A stretch of DNA of 64,000 nucleotides from an uncultured Alistipes sp. (GTDB lineage: Bacteria > Bacteroidota > Bacteroidia > Bacteroidales > Rikenellaceae): positions 496,001-560,000 of the forward strand of contig CALUIK010000001.1 in the NCBI GenBank assembly GCA_944320685.1, read 5' to 3'. Both the position numbers and the translations under genes were made by a program. Position 1 is the first letter of the stretch, and each line of letters begins with the position of its first letter. Under the pieces are notes generated by a model. That model was not told where the DNA came from and ran no database searches. It saw only the letters and a list, made by a program, of their open reading frames with translations. This document shows, piece after piece, positions 51,415 through 58,349 of the stretch.

Positions 51415-52695
51415 ATGAAACTCATCTACCGCATAGCGCTCCGCCTGTCGCTCGCACTGCTGCCGCTGATGGCGCTGTGGGCCGCGCTCTTCTACTACGC
51501 CATGGTCGGGGAGATAAACGACGAGGCGGACGACGCGCTCGAGGACTACTCGACGCTCATCATCGCGCGCATGCTCGCAGGACGCGAGCTCCCCGCACTG
51601 AACAGCGGCTCGAACAACAGCTACTCCATTACGCCCGTCGACAAGGCATATGCCGACACGCACCCGCACATAGACTACTATGACGCCAACATATTCATCC
51701 CCGAGAAGGAGGAGACCGAACCGGCGCGCGTGCTGGTGACGATCTTCACCGACAGCGACGGCCTCTACTACGAACTGAAGGTCGCCACGCCAACCTTCGA
51801 GAAGGACGACCTGCTGGCGGCAATAGCATACTGGGTAGTCATACTATACGTGACGCTGCTCGTCATAACCATAGGCCTCACCATATGGGTTTTCCAGCGC
51901 AGTATGCGGCCCCTGTACGAACTGCTGCGGTGGCTCGACAACTACATCCCGGGCCGCAAGACCGAGCCCATACCCGACAACACCACCGTAAGCGAGTTCC
52001 GCCGACTGAACGAAGCGGCACAACGCGCCGCCGACCGCTCGGAAGAGCTCTTCGAGCGCCAGAAACAGTTCATAGGCAACGCCTCGCACGAACTGCAGAC
52101 GCCGCTGGCGGTGATATCATCGCGTATCGAGTGGCTCGTCGACAACACGCCGACCGACGAGCGGCAGACGGTAGAGCTGCTGAAAATGCAGCGCACGCTC
52201 TCGCACATGGCGCGCCTGAACCGCACCCTGCTGCTGCTCACAAAGATCGACAACGGGCAGTTTCCGGAAAGCACCGAGGTCGACATAGCAGCCCTCGCAC
52301 GCGAACAGGCCGAACTGTGCGGCGAGATATACGCCTCGCGGCACCTCGCCGTGACGGTCGCGGCATCGCAGCCGCTGGTGGTACGCATGAACGAGTCGCT
52401 CGCCGCGACGCTGGTGACCAACCTTATAAAGAACGCCTTTGCACACTCCGACAAGGGCTGCTCGGTCGGCATCGACGCCGATGCCGGCCGACGCCGCCTG
52501 CGCGTGACGAACGATGGCTCCGCGCCCCTCGACGGGGAACGTATCTTCGAACGCTTCTACCAAGGCGCCAAGCGCGAAGGGTCGACGGGGCTCGGACTCG
52601 CTCTGGCCGGAGCCGTGGCACGCTATTACGGACTCTCGCTCACCTACCGCTACGAACAGGGACGCCATACGTTCGAGGTCGTGTGGCCCCGATAA
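51415..52695 (+). CDS. Sensor histidine kinase
   Basis: A 426-residue membrane kinase with two membrane helices (about 10-32 and 140-165) bounding a periplasmic sensor of about 105 residues, then a HAMP-like linker. The phospho-acceptor His is in NASHELQTPLAV near 225. The ATPase domain has NLIKNAFAHS (N box) and STGLGLALAGAVA (G2 box). It pairs with the response regulator upstream. The PepSY-like gene downstream, with its own upstream sites, is a likely target of the pair. Confidence 0.94.
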   Translation: MKLIYRIALRLSLALLPLMALWAALFYYAMVGEINDEADDALEDYSTLIIARMLAGRELPALNSGSNNSYSITPVDKAYADTHPHIDYYDANIFIPEKEETEPARVLVTIFTDSDGLYYELKVATPTFEKDDLLAAIAYWVVILYVTLLVITIGLTIWVFQRSMRPLYELLRWLDNYIPGRKTEPIPDNTTVSEFRRLNEAAQRAADRSEELFERQKQFIGNASHELQTPLAVISSRIEWLVDNTPTDERQTVELLKMQRTLSHMARLNRTLLLLTKIDNGQFPESTEVDIAALAREQAELCGEIYASRHLAVTVAASQPLVVRMNESLAATLVTNLIKNAFAHSDKGCSVGIDADAGRRRLRVTNDGSAPLDGERIFERFYQGAKREGSTGLGLALAGAVARYYGLSLTYRYEQGRHTFEVVWPR

Positions 52696-52754
52696 GCGCG
52701 CCACGCGGCGAGCCACTACACGGCCCGTGAGCCGAGCGCGCAGAAGCATCCGGC

Positions 52755-52843
52755 TTCTGAAACGCATTTCAACCGAAAAATTAGATTTTTTCGCCCTGCG
52801 GCCCGAAAATTCAAATCCGTTTCAGAATCGCGCCCGATCTTTG
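52755..52843 (+). promoter_or_regulatory. Candidate regulator sites and promoter before the PepSY-like gene
   Basis: TTCTGAAACG (52755-52764) and CGTTTCAGAA (52818-52827) are a perfect 10-bp inverted repeat. GCATTTCAAC at 52764-52773 is also found at 50671-50680 before the response regulator gene. TTCA occurs at 52810 and 52821, 11 bp apart. GATCTTTG (52836-52843) is a one-mismatch -7 element. Confidence 0.45.
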
Positions 52844-52888
52844 TATCACAAAACCAAAGGAAGTCAAACAATCAAAAAACTGAAAACC

Positions 52889-53332
52889 ATGAAAAAGTAC
52901 ATCATTCTCGCCATCGCAGCCCTCTCGCTGGGCATCACCGCAGTTCACGCCGACGACGACCGCGCCATCTCGGTAAACCAGCTCCCCAAGCCGGCACAGG
53001 AGTTCATACAGAAGTTTTTCCCGAAGCAGAAGGTAGCCCTCGCCAAGGAGGAGACCGACTTTCTGGGCAAGAGCTACGAAGTGATGTTCGTCGACGGCAA
53101 CAAGGTCGAGTTCACGCGCAGCGGCGAGTGGAAGGAGGTGAAATGCCGCTTCTCCGCCGTGCCCGACGGCATTGTCCCCGCACAGATCGTCAAGTACGTT
53201 GGCGACAACTATCCCGATGCCAAGATCCTCGAGATCGACCGCGACAAGCGCGACATCGAGCTCAAACTCGACAACCGCGTCGAACTCGCCTTCGACCTCC
53301 AGTACAACATTATCGACATAGACATGGACTGA
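52889..53332 (+). CDS. Periplasmic PepSY-like protein
   Basis: A 147-residue exported protein with a signal peptide (MKKYIILAIAALSLGITAVHA) and two PepSY-like repeats (LPKPAQEFIQKFFPKQKV and PAQIVKYVGDNYPDAKI starts). This group of Bacteroidota proteins is annotated as PepSY-like or DUF2874; exact work is unknown, but members often lie next to two-component systems and may modulate them or protect against envelope stress. The sequence upstream carries candidate sites shared with the regulator's own promoter. The ATG at 52889 gives a complete signal peptide. Confidence 0.88.
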   Translation: MKKYIILAIAALSLGITAVHADDDRAISVNQLPKPAQEFIQKFFPKQKVALAKEETDFLGKSYEVMFVDGNKVEFTRSGEWKEVKCRFSAVPDGIVPAQIVKYVGDNYPDAKILEIDRDKRDIELKLDNRVELAFDLQYNIIDIDMD

Positions 53333-53351
53333 CACCCCGCGTCGACCGCAG

Positions 53352-53384
53352 TGCGGGCGGCCCCCTTCTCGGGAGCCGCCCGCA
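53352..53384 (+). terminator. Terminator-like hairpin after the PepSY-like gene
   Basis: TGCGGGCGGC (53352-53361) pairs with 53375-53384, with an extra inner CCC/GGG stem. TTCTCC follows. Confidence 0.6.
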
Positions 53385-53449
53385 TTCTCCTTCCGTACCG
53401 CCGGCCGCGATATTCACACAATCTTAACATCTGCAGCCCGCAGACCTGT

Positions 53450-53480
53450 TTGCAGTTTTCTGTTTTTAGTCGTACTTTTG
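53450..53480 (+). promoter_or_regulatory. Consensus promoter of the P-type ATPase gene
   Basis: TTG at 53450-53452, a 20-bp spacer and TACTTTTG at 53473-53480 fit the Bacteroidota consensus fully. The ATG at 53530 is 50 bases downstream. Confidence 0.7.
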
Positions 53481-53529
53481 TACTTTGTGCCTTATCGGCA
53501 CAGGACAGAAAACAGTTTCCTACAACAAT

Positions 53530-56217
53530 ATGACCGACAACCAACCAATCAAAGGCCTCACCGACGCCGAAGTCGCCGAAAGCCGCAGACTGCACGGCGA
53601 CAACGTACTCACCCCGCCCGAAAAGGAATCCTTGTGGCGGAAATTTCTGACAAAACTTACCGACCCGCTCATCATCATCCTGCTGGTTGCCGCTGCCCTG
53701 TCCGTCGGCATATCGTTCTATGAATATTTCGGGCTCGGACACGACGCCACGGTATTCCTCGAACCCGTCGGCATACTCATGGCCGTAATTCTGGCCACGG
53801 GACTGGCATTCCTCTTCGAGACCAAGGCCGACCGCGAGTTCGACATTCTCAACAAGGTCAACGACGACGAACCCGTGCGCGTAATCCGCAACGGGCTCTC
53901 GCAGCGCATACCCAAGCGCGACGTGGTCGTGGGCGACGTGGTCACGATAGGCACGGGCGACGAAATACCGGCCGACGGCACGCTCCTCGACGCCGTGGCC
54001 CTCATGGTTGACGAGTCGTCGCTCACGGGCGAACCCGCCTGCTCGAAGACAACCGACAGCCGCGACTTCGACCCCGAGGCGACATTCCCCTCAAACCGCG
54101 TCATGCGCGGCACAAAGGTGATGGAGGGTCACGGAATCTTCCGCGCCGACGCCGTGGGCGACGGCACCGAGAACGGCAAGGTGTTCAAGGCGGCACAGAT
54201 CGACAACAGCGTCAAGACACCGCTCGACGAGCAACTCGGACGCCTCGGCGGCCTCATTACCAAGATAGGCTACGCCGTGGCGGCGCTGGTGGTGGTCGGA
54301 CGCCTCGGCATATACTTTTCGAACGAGCCGTTCGAGTGGATCTCCTTCATCACCTATTTGTTGCAGACGGTGATGCTGGCAGTGACGTTGCTCGTGGTGT
54401 CGGTACCCGAGGGGCTGCCAATGGCCGTCACCCTCAGCCTCGCATACAGCATGCGCCGCATGCTCAAGACCAACAACCTCGTGCGCAAGCTCCACGCATG
54501 CGAGACCATGGGCGCCACGACCGTCATCTGTACCGACAAGACGGGCACGCTCACGCAAAACCGAATGCGAGTGGCCGCAACACGCTTCTGCCCCGTGGAG
54601 GGAATTACGCCGCAACAGTCCGAAGCCCTCGTCCGCGAGGGCATGGCCGTCAACTCGACCGCCTCGCTCGACCTCACGCACAAGAATGACCCGCAACCCA
54701 TAGGCAACCCCACGGAAGGGGCGCTGCTGCTATGGCTCCACGACAACGGATACGACTACGGCGAGATAAAACGCCGCGCCGAGCGCATAGCCGAGCTGCC
54801 ATTCTCGACCGAGCGCAAATATATGGCTACGGCCGTAATATCGGATGTGCTGAAAGGCCGCCGCATACTATATGTCAAGGGCGCTCCCGAGATAGTGACA
54901 GCCATGTGCAGCCTCACGGAGGCAGAGCGCGAAGAGATACGCGCCGAACTTGTCGGGTACCAGAATCAGGCGATGCGGACGCTCGCCTTCGCCTGCCGCA
55001 TGCTCGGAGAGGACGAGGAGGCCGTAACGCCCGACGGCATACGCGGCGGCAAGCTCTCGCTGCTCGGCATAGCAGCCATATCGGACCCTGTGCGCGAGGA
55101 GGTGCCCGCGGCTGTGACCGAGTGCCGCAATGCCGGCATAGAGGTCAAGATCGTCACGGGCGACACCACCGCCACAGCCAAGGAGATAGGCCGCCGCATC
55201 GGACTCTGGGACGAGGCCGACACCGACCGCAACATAATCACGGGTCCCGAGTTCGAGGCGCTCGGCGACAAAGAGCTCTCGCAGCGGGTCAAGGAGCTGA
55301 AGATAATAGCCCGCGCACGCCCCATGGACAAGAAACGCCTCGTGGAGGCACTGCAGGCAAAAGGCGATGTGGTGGCAGTCACGGGCGACGGCACGAACGA
55401 CGCCCCCGCCCTCAAGGCCGCCAACGTGGGTCTCTCGATGGGCGACGGCACCTCGGTGGCAAAGGAAGCCAGCGACATAACCATCGTCGACAATTCGTTC
55501 GGAAGCATCGCCCGCGCCGTGATGTGGGGCCGCTCGCTATACCTCAACATACAGAGATTCATCCTCTTCCAGCTCACTGTCAACGTCGCCGCATGCCTCA
55601 CGGTACTCTTCGGCGCCTTCACCGGCACCGAGTCGCCCCTAACGGTAACGCAGATGCTTTGGGTGAACCTTATCCTCGACACCTTCGCCGCCATGGCCCT
55701 CGCCTCGCTGCCGCCGTCGCCGCAGGTGATGCAGGCCAAGCCCCGCGACCGCCGCGCCTTCATCATCACGGGCCGCATGAAACGGCGCATAACAGCTACC
55801 GGAGGCATATTCTTTGCCCTGATGATGGCACTGCTGTACCTCTTCCGCCATGCCGACGTCACAGGACTCCTCAAACCGTGGTCGTTAGACTTCTCGTCGG
55901 CAGGCCATATATCGCCCTACGAGTTGAGCCTCTTCTTCACCATCTTCGTGATGCTGCAGTTCTGGAACCTGTTCAATGCCCGCGCCTTCGGCACGGGGCG
56001 TTCGGCTCTCCACATGACACACTGCAACGGCTTCGTCTTCATCGCCCTGCTGATACTCGCCGGCCAATACCTGATCGTTACCTTCGGCGGCACCATGTTC
56101 AGCGTAATGCCCCTCGCAATCGAGGATTGGGCCGTAATCATAGCCGCCACTTCGGTCGTGCTGTGGGCGGGCGAACTGCGCAGGCTGCTCTTCCCGCGCC
56201 GCGAGGCCGCGGCTTGA
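53530..56217 (+). CDS. Calcium-transporting-type P-type ATPase (P2B-like)
   Basis: An 895-residue cation pump. An N-terminal cation-ATPase domain (GLTDAEVAESRRLHG) is followed by membrane helices, the actuator motif DESSLTGEPACS (TGE), the metal-site PEGLPMAV, the phosphorylation motif CTDKTGTLTQNRM (Asp about 334), and TGDGTNDAPAL. PEGLPM and the length match plasma-membrane-type calcium pumps, but Mn or Na cannot be ruled out. The start at 53530 is chosen from the promoter and because the first residues (MTDNQPIKGL) match the usual start of the domain. It stands alone with its own promoter. Confidence 0.93.
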   Translation: MTDNQPIKGLTDAEVAESRRLHGDNVLTPPEKESLWRKFLTKLTDPLIIILLVAAALSVGISFYEYFGLGHDATVFLEPVGILMAVILATGLAFLFETKADREFDILNKVNDDEPVRVIRNGLSQRIPKRDVVVGDVVTIGTGDEIPADGTLLDAVALMVDESSLTGEPACSKTTDSRDFDPEATFPSNRVMRGTKVMEGHGIFRADAVGDGTENGKVFKAAQIDNSVKTPLDEQLGRLGGLITKIGYAVAALVVVGRLGIYFSNEPFEWISFITYLLQTVMLAVTLLVVSVPEGLPMAVTLSLAYSMRRMLKTNNLVRKLHACETMGATTVICTDKTGTLTQNRMRVAATRFCPVEGITPQQSEALVREGMAVNSTASLDLTHKNDPQPIGNPTEGALLLWLHDNGYDYGEIKRRAERIAELPFSTERKYMATAVISDVLKGRRILYVKGAPEIVTAMCSLTEAEREEIRAELVGYQNQAMRTLAFACRMLGEDEEAVTPDGIRGGKLSLLGIAAISDPVREEVPAAVTECRNAGIEVKIVTGDTTATAKEIGRRIGLWDEADTDRNIITGPEFEALGDKELSQRVKELKIIARARPMDKKRLVEALQAKGDVVAVTGDGTNDAPALKAANVGLSMGDGTSVAKEASDITIVDNSFGSIARAVMWGRSLYLNIQRFILFQLTVNVAACLTVLFGAFTGTESPLTVTQMLWVNLILDTFAAMALASLPPSPQVMQAKPRDRRAFIITGRMKRRITATGGIFFALMMALLYLFRHADVTGLLKPWSLDFSSAGHISPYELSLFFTIFVMLQFWNLFNARAFGTGRSALHMTHCNGFVFIALLILAGQYLIVTFGGTMFSVMPLAIEDWAVIIAATSVVLWAGELRRLLFPRREAAA

Positions 56218-56323
56218 TGCCGGAATGAATGCACCGTAACGATATTTTCCGCACATTCGGACCATAGCCCGCAAGATACCGGACATAAAGAGATAAAACG
56301 GCAGGACAAAAAAACATGATACC

Positions 56324-56698
56324 ATGAAAAAGATCATCGCATCGCCCCACGCCCCAAAGGCCGTCGGGCCCTACTCGCAGGCCGTCGAAGCAAACGGCAC
56401 ACTCTACATCTCGGGCCAGCTGCCCATAGACGCCGCCACGGGAAAGATGCCCGAGACGGTCGAGGAGCAGACCCGGCAGGCCATCACCAACCTCGCTCAC
56501 ATCGCCGCCGAGGCCGGATATACGCTCGACGACGCCGTCAAGGCCACCGTGCTGCTCGACGACATCGCCGACTTTGCCGCCATGAACGGCGTATATGCCC
56601 AATTCTTCCCCGAGCAGAAGCCCGCCCGCGTATGTTACGAGGTGGCCAAACTGCCCATGGGCGCCAAGGTGGAGATAGACCTCACGCTGGCACGATAG
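56324..56698 (+). CDS. ridA: RidA-family enamine/imine deaminase
   Basis: A 124-residue YjgF/YER057c/UK114-family protein that clears reactive 2-aminoacrylate. Family features are PKAVGPYSQAV near 12-22, LYISGQLPID, and the catalytic Arg in PARVCYEVAKLPMGAKVEID near 105. Length is normal. It is 106 bases downstream of the ATPase gene and ends at a strong perfect hairpin. Confidence 0.95.
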   Translation: MKKIIASPHAPKAVGPYSQAVEANGTLYISGQLPIDAATGKMPETVEEQTRQAITNLAHIAAEAGYTLDDAVKATVLLDDIADFAAMNGVYAQFFPEQKPARVCYEVAKLPMGAKVEIDLTLAR

Positions 56699-56719
56699 AA
56701 TCCACGCGGCGACGCGGCC

Positions 56720-56755
56720 AAGGGCGGAAGGGGTTTCGAAACCCCTTCCGCCCTT
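56720..56755. terminator. Perfect 36-bp palindromic terminator after ridA
   Basis: 56720-56737 is the reverse complement of 56738-56755 (18-bp arms, so a long stem with a tight loop). It lies 22 bases after the ridA stop and is followed by TCTCCGTTT. Confidence 0.75.
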
Positions 56756-56818
56756 TCTCCGTTTATCATACCGCATATGGCACGGTTTTGGCTTTCGACG
56801 AACAAAAACACAACGACC

Positions 56819-56971
56819 ATGAACCACCACATACAACGCCGCCGCTATGTCGCGCCCGCCGTGACGGCATTCGACACCGCAGTAGAACGTGGCTTCGCCG
56901 TAACATCGTCATCCATCGAGGATGTCGGCGAGAGTGACTTCGGATCAGGTTCCGCCGACTTCTGGCAATAG
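56819..56971 (+). CDS. 50-residue peptide paired with a fimbrillin-like lipoprotein
   Basis: A short frame with no signal peptide: a basic start (MNHHIQRRRYVAPAVTAFD), a middle ERGFAVTSS, and an acidic, Gly/Ser-rich tail ending SADFWQ. Small proteins of this layout (basic Pro-containing start, hydrophobic GFxxS stretch, acidic Gly-rich end) are often seen beside surface lipoprotein genes in Bacteroidota, and their role is unknown. The next gene starts 27 bases after its stop, implying one transcript. It could be a chance frame, but composition and position favour a real gene. Confidence 0.6.
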   Translation: MNHHIQRRRYVAPAVTAFDTAVERGFAVTSSSIEDVGESDFGSGSADFWQ

Positions 56972-56998
56972 CGCAAACGTCACAAACAGATAGCAGAC

Positions 56999-57922
56999 AT
57001 GTATCCACGATTGCAAATCGCCATATTGGCGGCCGCTCTCCTCGCCATATCGTGCGGCGACCGCGAACGCGGCGGCGGCCAAGCCCCCGCCACGCTCCAC
57101 GCCGTAATAGAACAACCGGACGCCGAGTACGCCTCGGTACACACCTTCGGCCCCAACGCGCCGGAGACGACCCGCACCTCGATCATCGCCGACCAGACGC
57201 CGCATCCCATAGTATGGAGCGCCAACGACCTTATAAGCATACACTTCGACACCGACGTAAACGGCGGCAGGAGGATCTACTCCCTGAGCCAAGGCGCCGG
57301 CACGGCACAGGGCGACTTCACCTACGCGCAGATATACGACACGAGCGACACGGGCGTCACCATGTCGGCCGACCCGCCAACCTCATACACCTCCCTCTTT
57401 GCAGGATTCCCGGGCGCCTTCGTCACAATATCGGCACGGAACAGCGAACTGCTGCTCGAACCTCCCCGCGAGATATTCCTCGGGCTCGACAATATCAAGG
57501 ACTTCCCCCTTGTCGGTACGGGCGGCGCCGACGGGTCGATATCCTTCGCATGCCCCTTCGGCATGATGCACCTGCCCGTAACAGGCACGGCGCAAATAGA
57601 ATCGCTGTATATAGACACCACGGAACAGCAGGCCGAGATCTCGGGCCGCTTCTCCATAGATCCGCAAAGTTATGCCGCGACATTCGTCGAATCGGTGGTC
57701 GGCAGCCAGTTCTCCATCTCATGGAACAGCACCAGCCCCGTACAGCTCACCTCGTCGCCTACCTCGTTCTATGCCATACTGCCTCCCGGGACATACGAGG
57801 CCGGGACCACGTTCAGGTTCGTGCTCGCGTCGGGCAGCTCCGTCACAATGACCACAAAGCTGCCGTTCACCGTAACCCGCGCCAACATACTCAATCTGCC
57901 GGCCGTCGATATAAACCCGTGA
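56999..57922 (+). CDS. Fimbrillin-like surface lipoprotein
   Basis: A 307-residue lipoprotein (ALLAISC, Cys19) with a beta-rich sequence resembling the fimbrillin-type (Mfa/FimA-like) proteins of Bacteroidota: an N-terminal beta domain with WSANDLISIHFD, a central FACPFGMMHLPVTG block, and a C-terminal TVTRANILNLPAVDINP strand, typical of the donor-strand region. It may be a minor pilin or a tip protein. The Arg in PETTRTSIIAD (about residue 60) could be the gingipain-type processing site used for donor-strand exchange; this is inference. No anchor or other pilin gene is near. Confidence 0.72.
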   Translation: MYPRLQIAILAAALLAISCGDRERGGGQAPATLHAVIEQPDAEYASVHTFGPNAPETTRTSIIADQTPHPIVWSANDLISIHFDTDVNGGRRIYSLSQGAGTAQGDFTYAQIYDTSDTGVTMSADPPTSYTSLFAGFPGAFVTISARNSELLLEPPREIFLGLDNIKDFPLVGTGGADGSISFACPFGMMHLPVTGTAQIESLYIDTTEQQAEISGRFSIDPQSYAATFVESVVGSQFSISWNSTSPVQLTSSPTSFYAILPPGTYEAGTTFRFVLASGSSVTMTTKLPFTVTRANILNLPAVDINP

Positions 57923-58017
57923 CCGCACGCGGCGGTTCCCCGCCCGCGAATACGGCATCATGGCAGAACAATATATCCGCACCTTGCGCAATAGCGTTTC
58001 ATCGCGACCGACACTGT

Positions 58018-58051
58018 CGGCCGGCAGCCCCGCGCCGCCGGCCGTTTTTTT
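58018..58051 (+). terminator. Rho-independent terminator after the fimbrillin-like gene
   Basis: CGGCCGGC (58018-58025) pairs with GCCGGCCG (58037-58044), followed by seven T residues (58045-58051). It lies 96 bases beyond the stop codon. The 427-base gap 57923-58349 holds this terminator, a dyad at 58235-58256 and the nrdJ leader; a 108-codon frame across it looks like chance. Confidence 0.8.
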
Positions 58052-58234
58052 GAATTCTCCGCTCCGTCCACACGGCGCCAAAGGGTGTCCAGCGGCAAAA
58101 ATCATTGCACGGCAATGCTTTTTCACGCCATACCCCCGATCAGGCCGGCACGGCGTCCCGACGCGGCCGCAGCAACACGGGCAAGCAATTGCAAATCAGC
58201 GCAATAACAAAGATGTAGATAAGTTGTGTATAAA

Positions 58235-58256
58235 TTGTCGCCAAAATGGGCGGCAA
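58235..58256. promoter_or_regulatory. Dyad element upstream of the ribonucleotide reductase gene
   Basis: TTGTCGCC (58235-58242) and GGCGGCAA (58249-58256) form 8-bp arms with one T-G pair around AAAATG. A one-mismatch -7 box, GATATTTG, follows at 58273-58280. It does not match the NrdR box or a cobalamin riboswitch. Confidence 0.4.
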
Positions 58257-58349
58257 TCGCATCAAAAATTCGGATATTTGCATTAACGTCCGTGCCGCAA
58301 GACACGGCTCCCTTTCGAGAAGACTGACAATAAAATAATACCTAATAGA

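Noticed and set aside
57960..58286. 108-codon frame between the fimbrillin-like gene and nrdJ
   Set aside because: It runs through the terminator at 58018-58051 and has no recognisable fold or signal.
57923..58349. Cobalamin riboswitch upstream of nrdJ
   Set aside because: No B12-box-like sequence or matching helices were seen in the gap.
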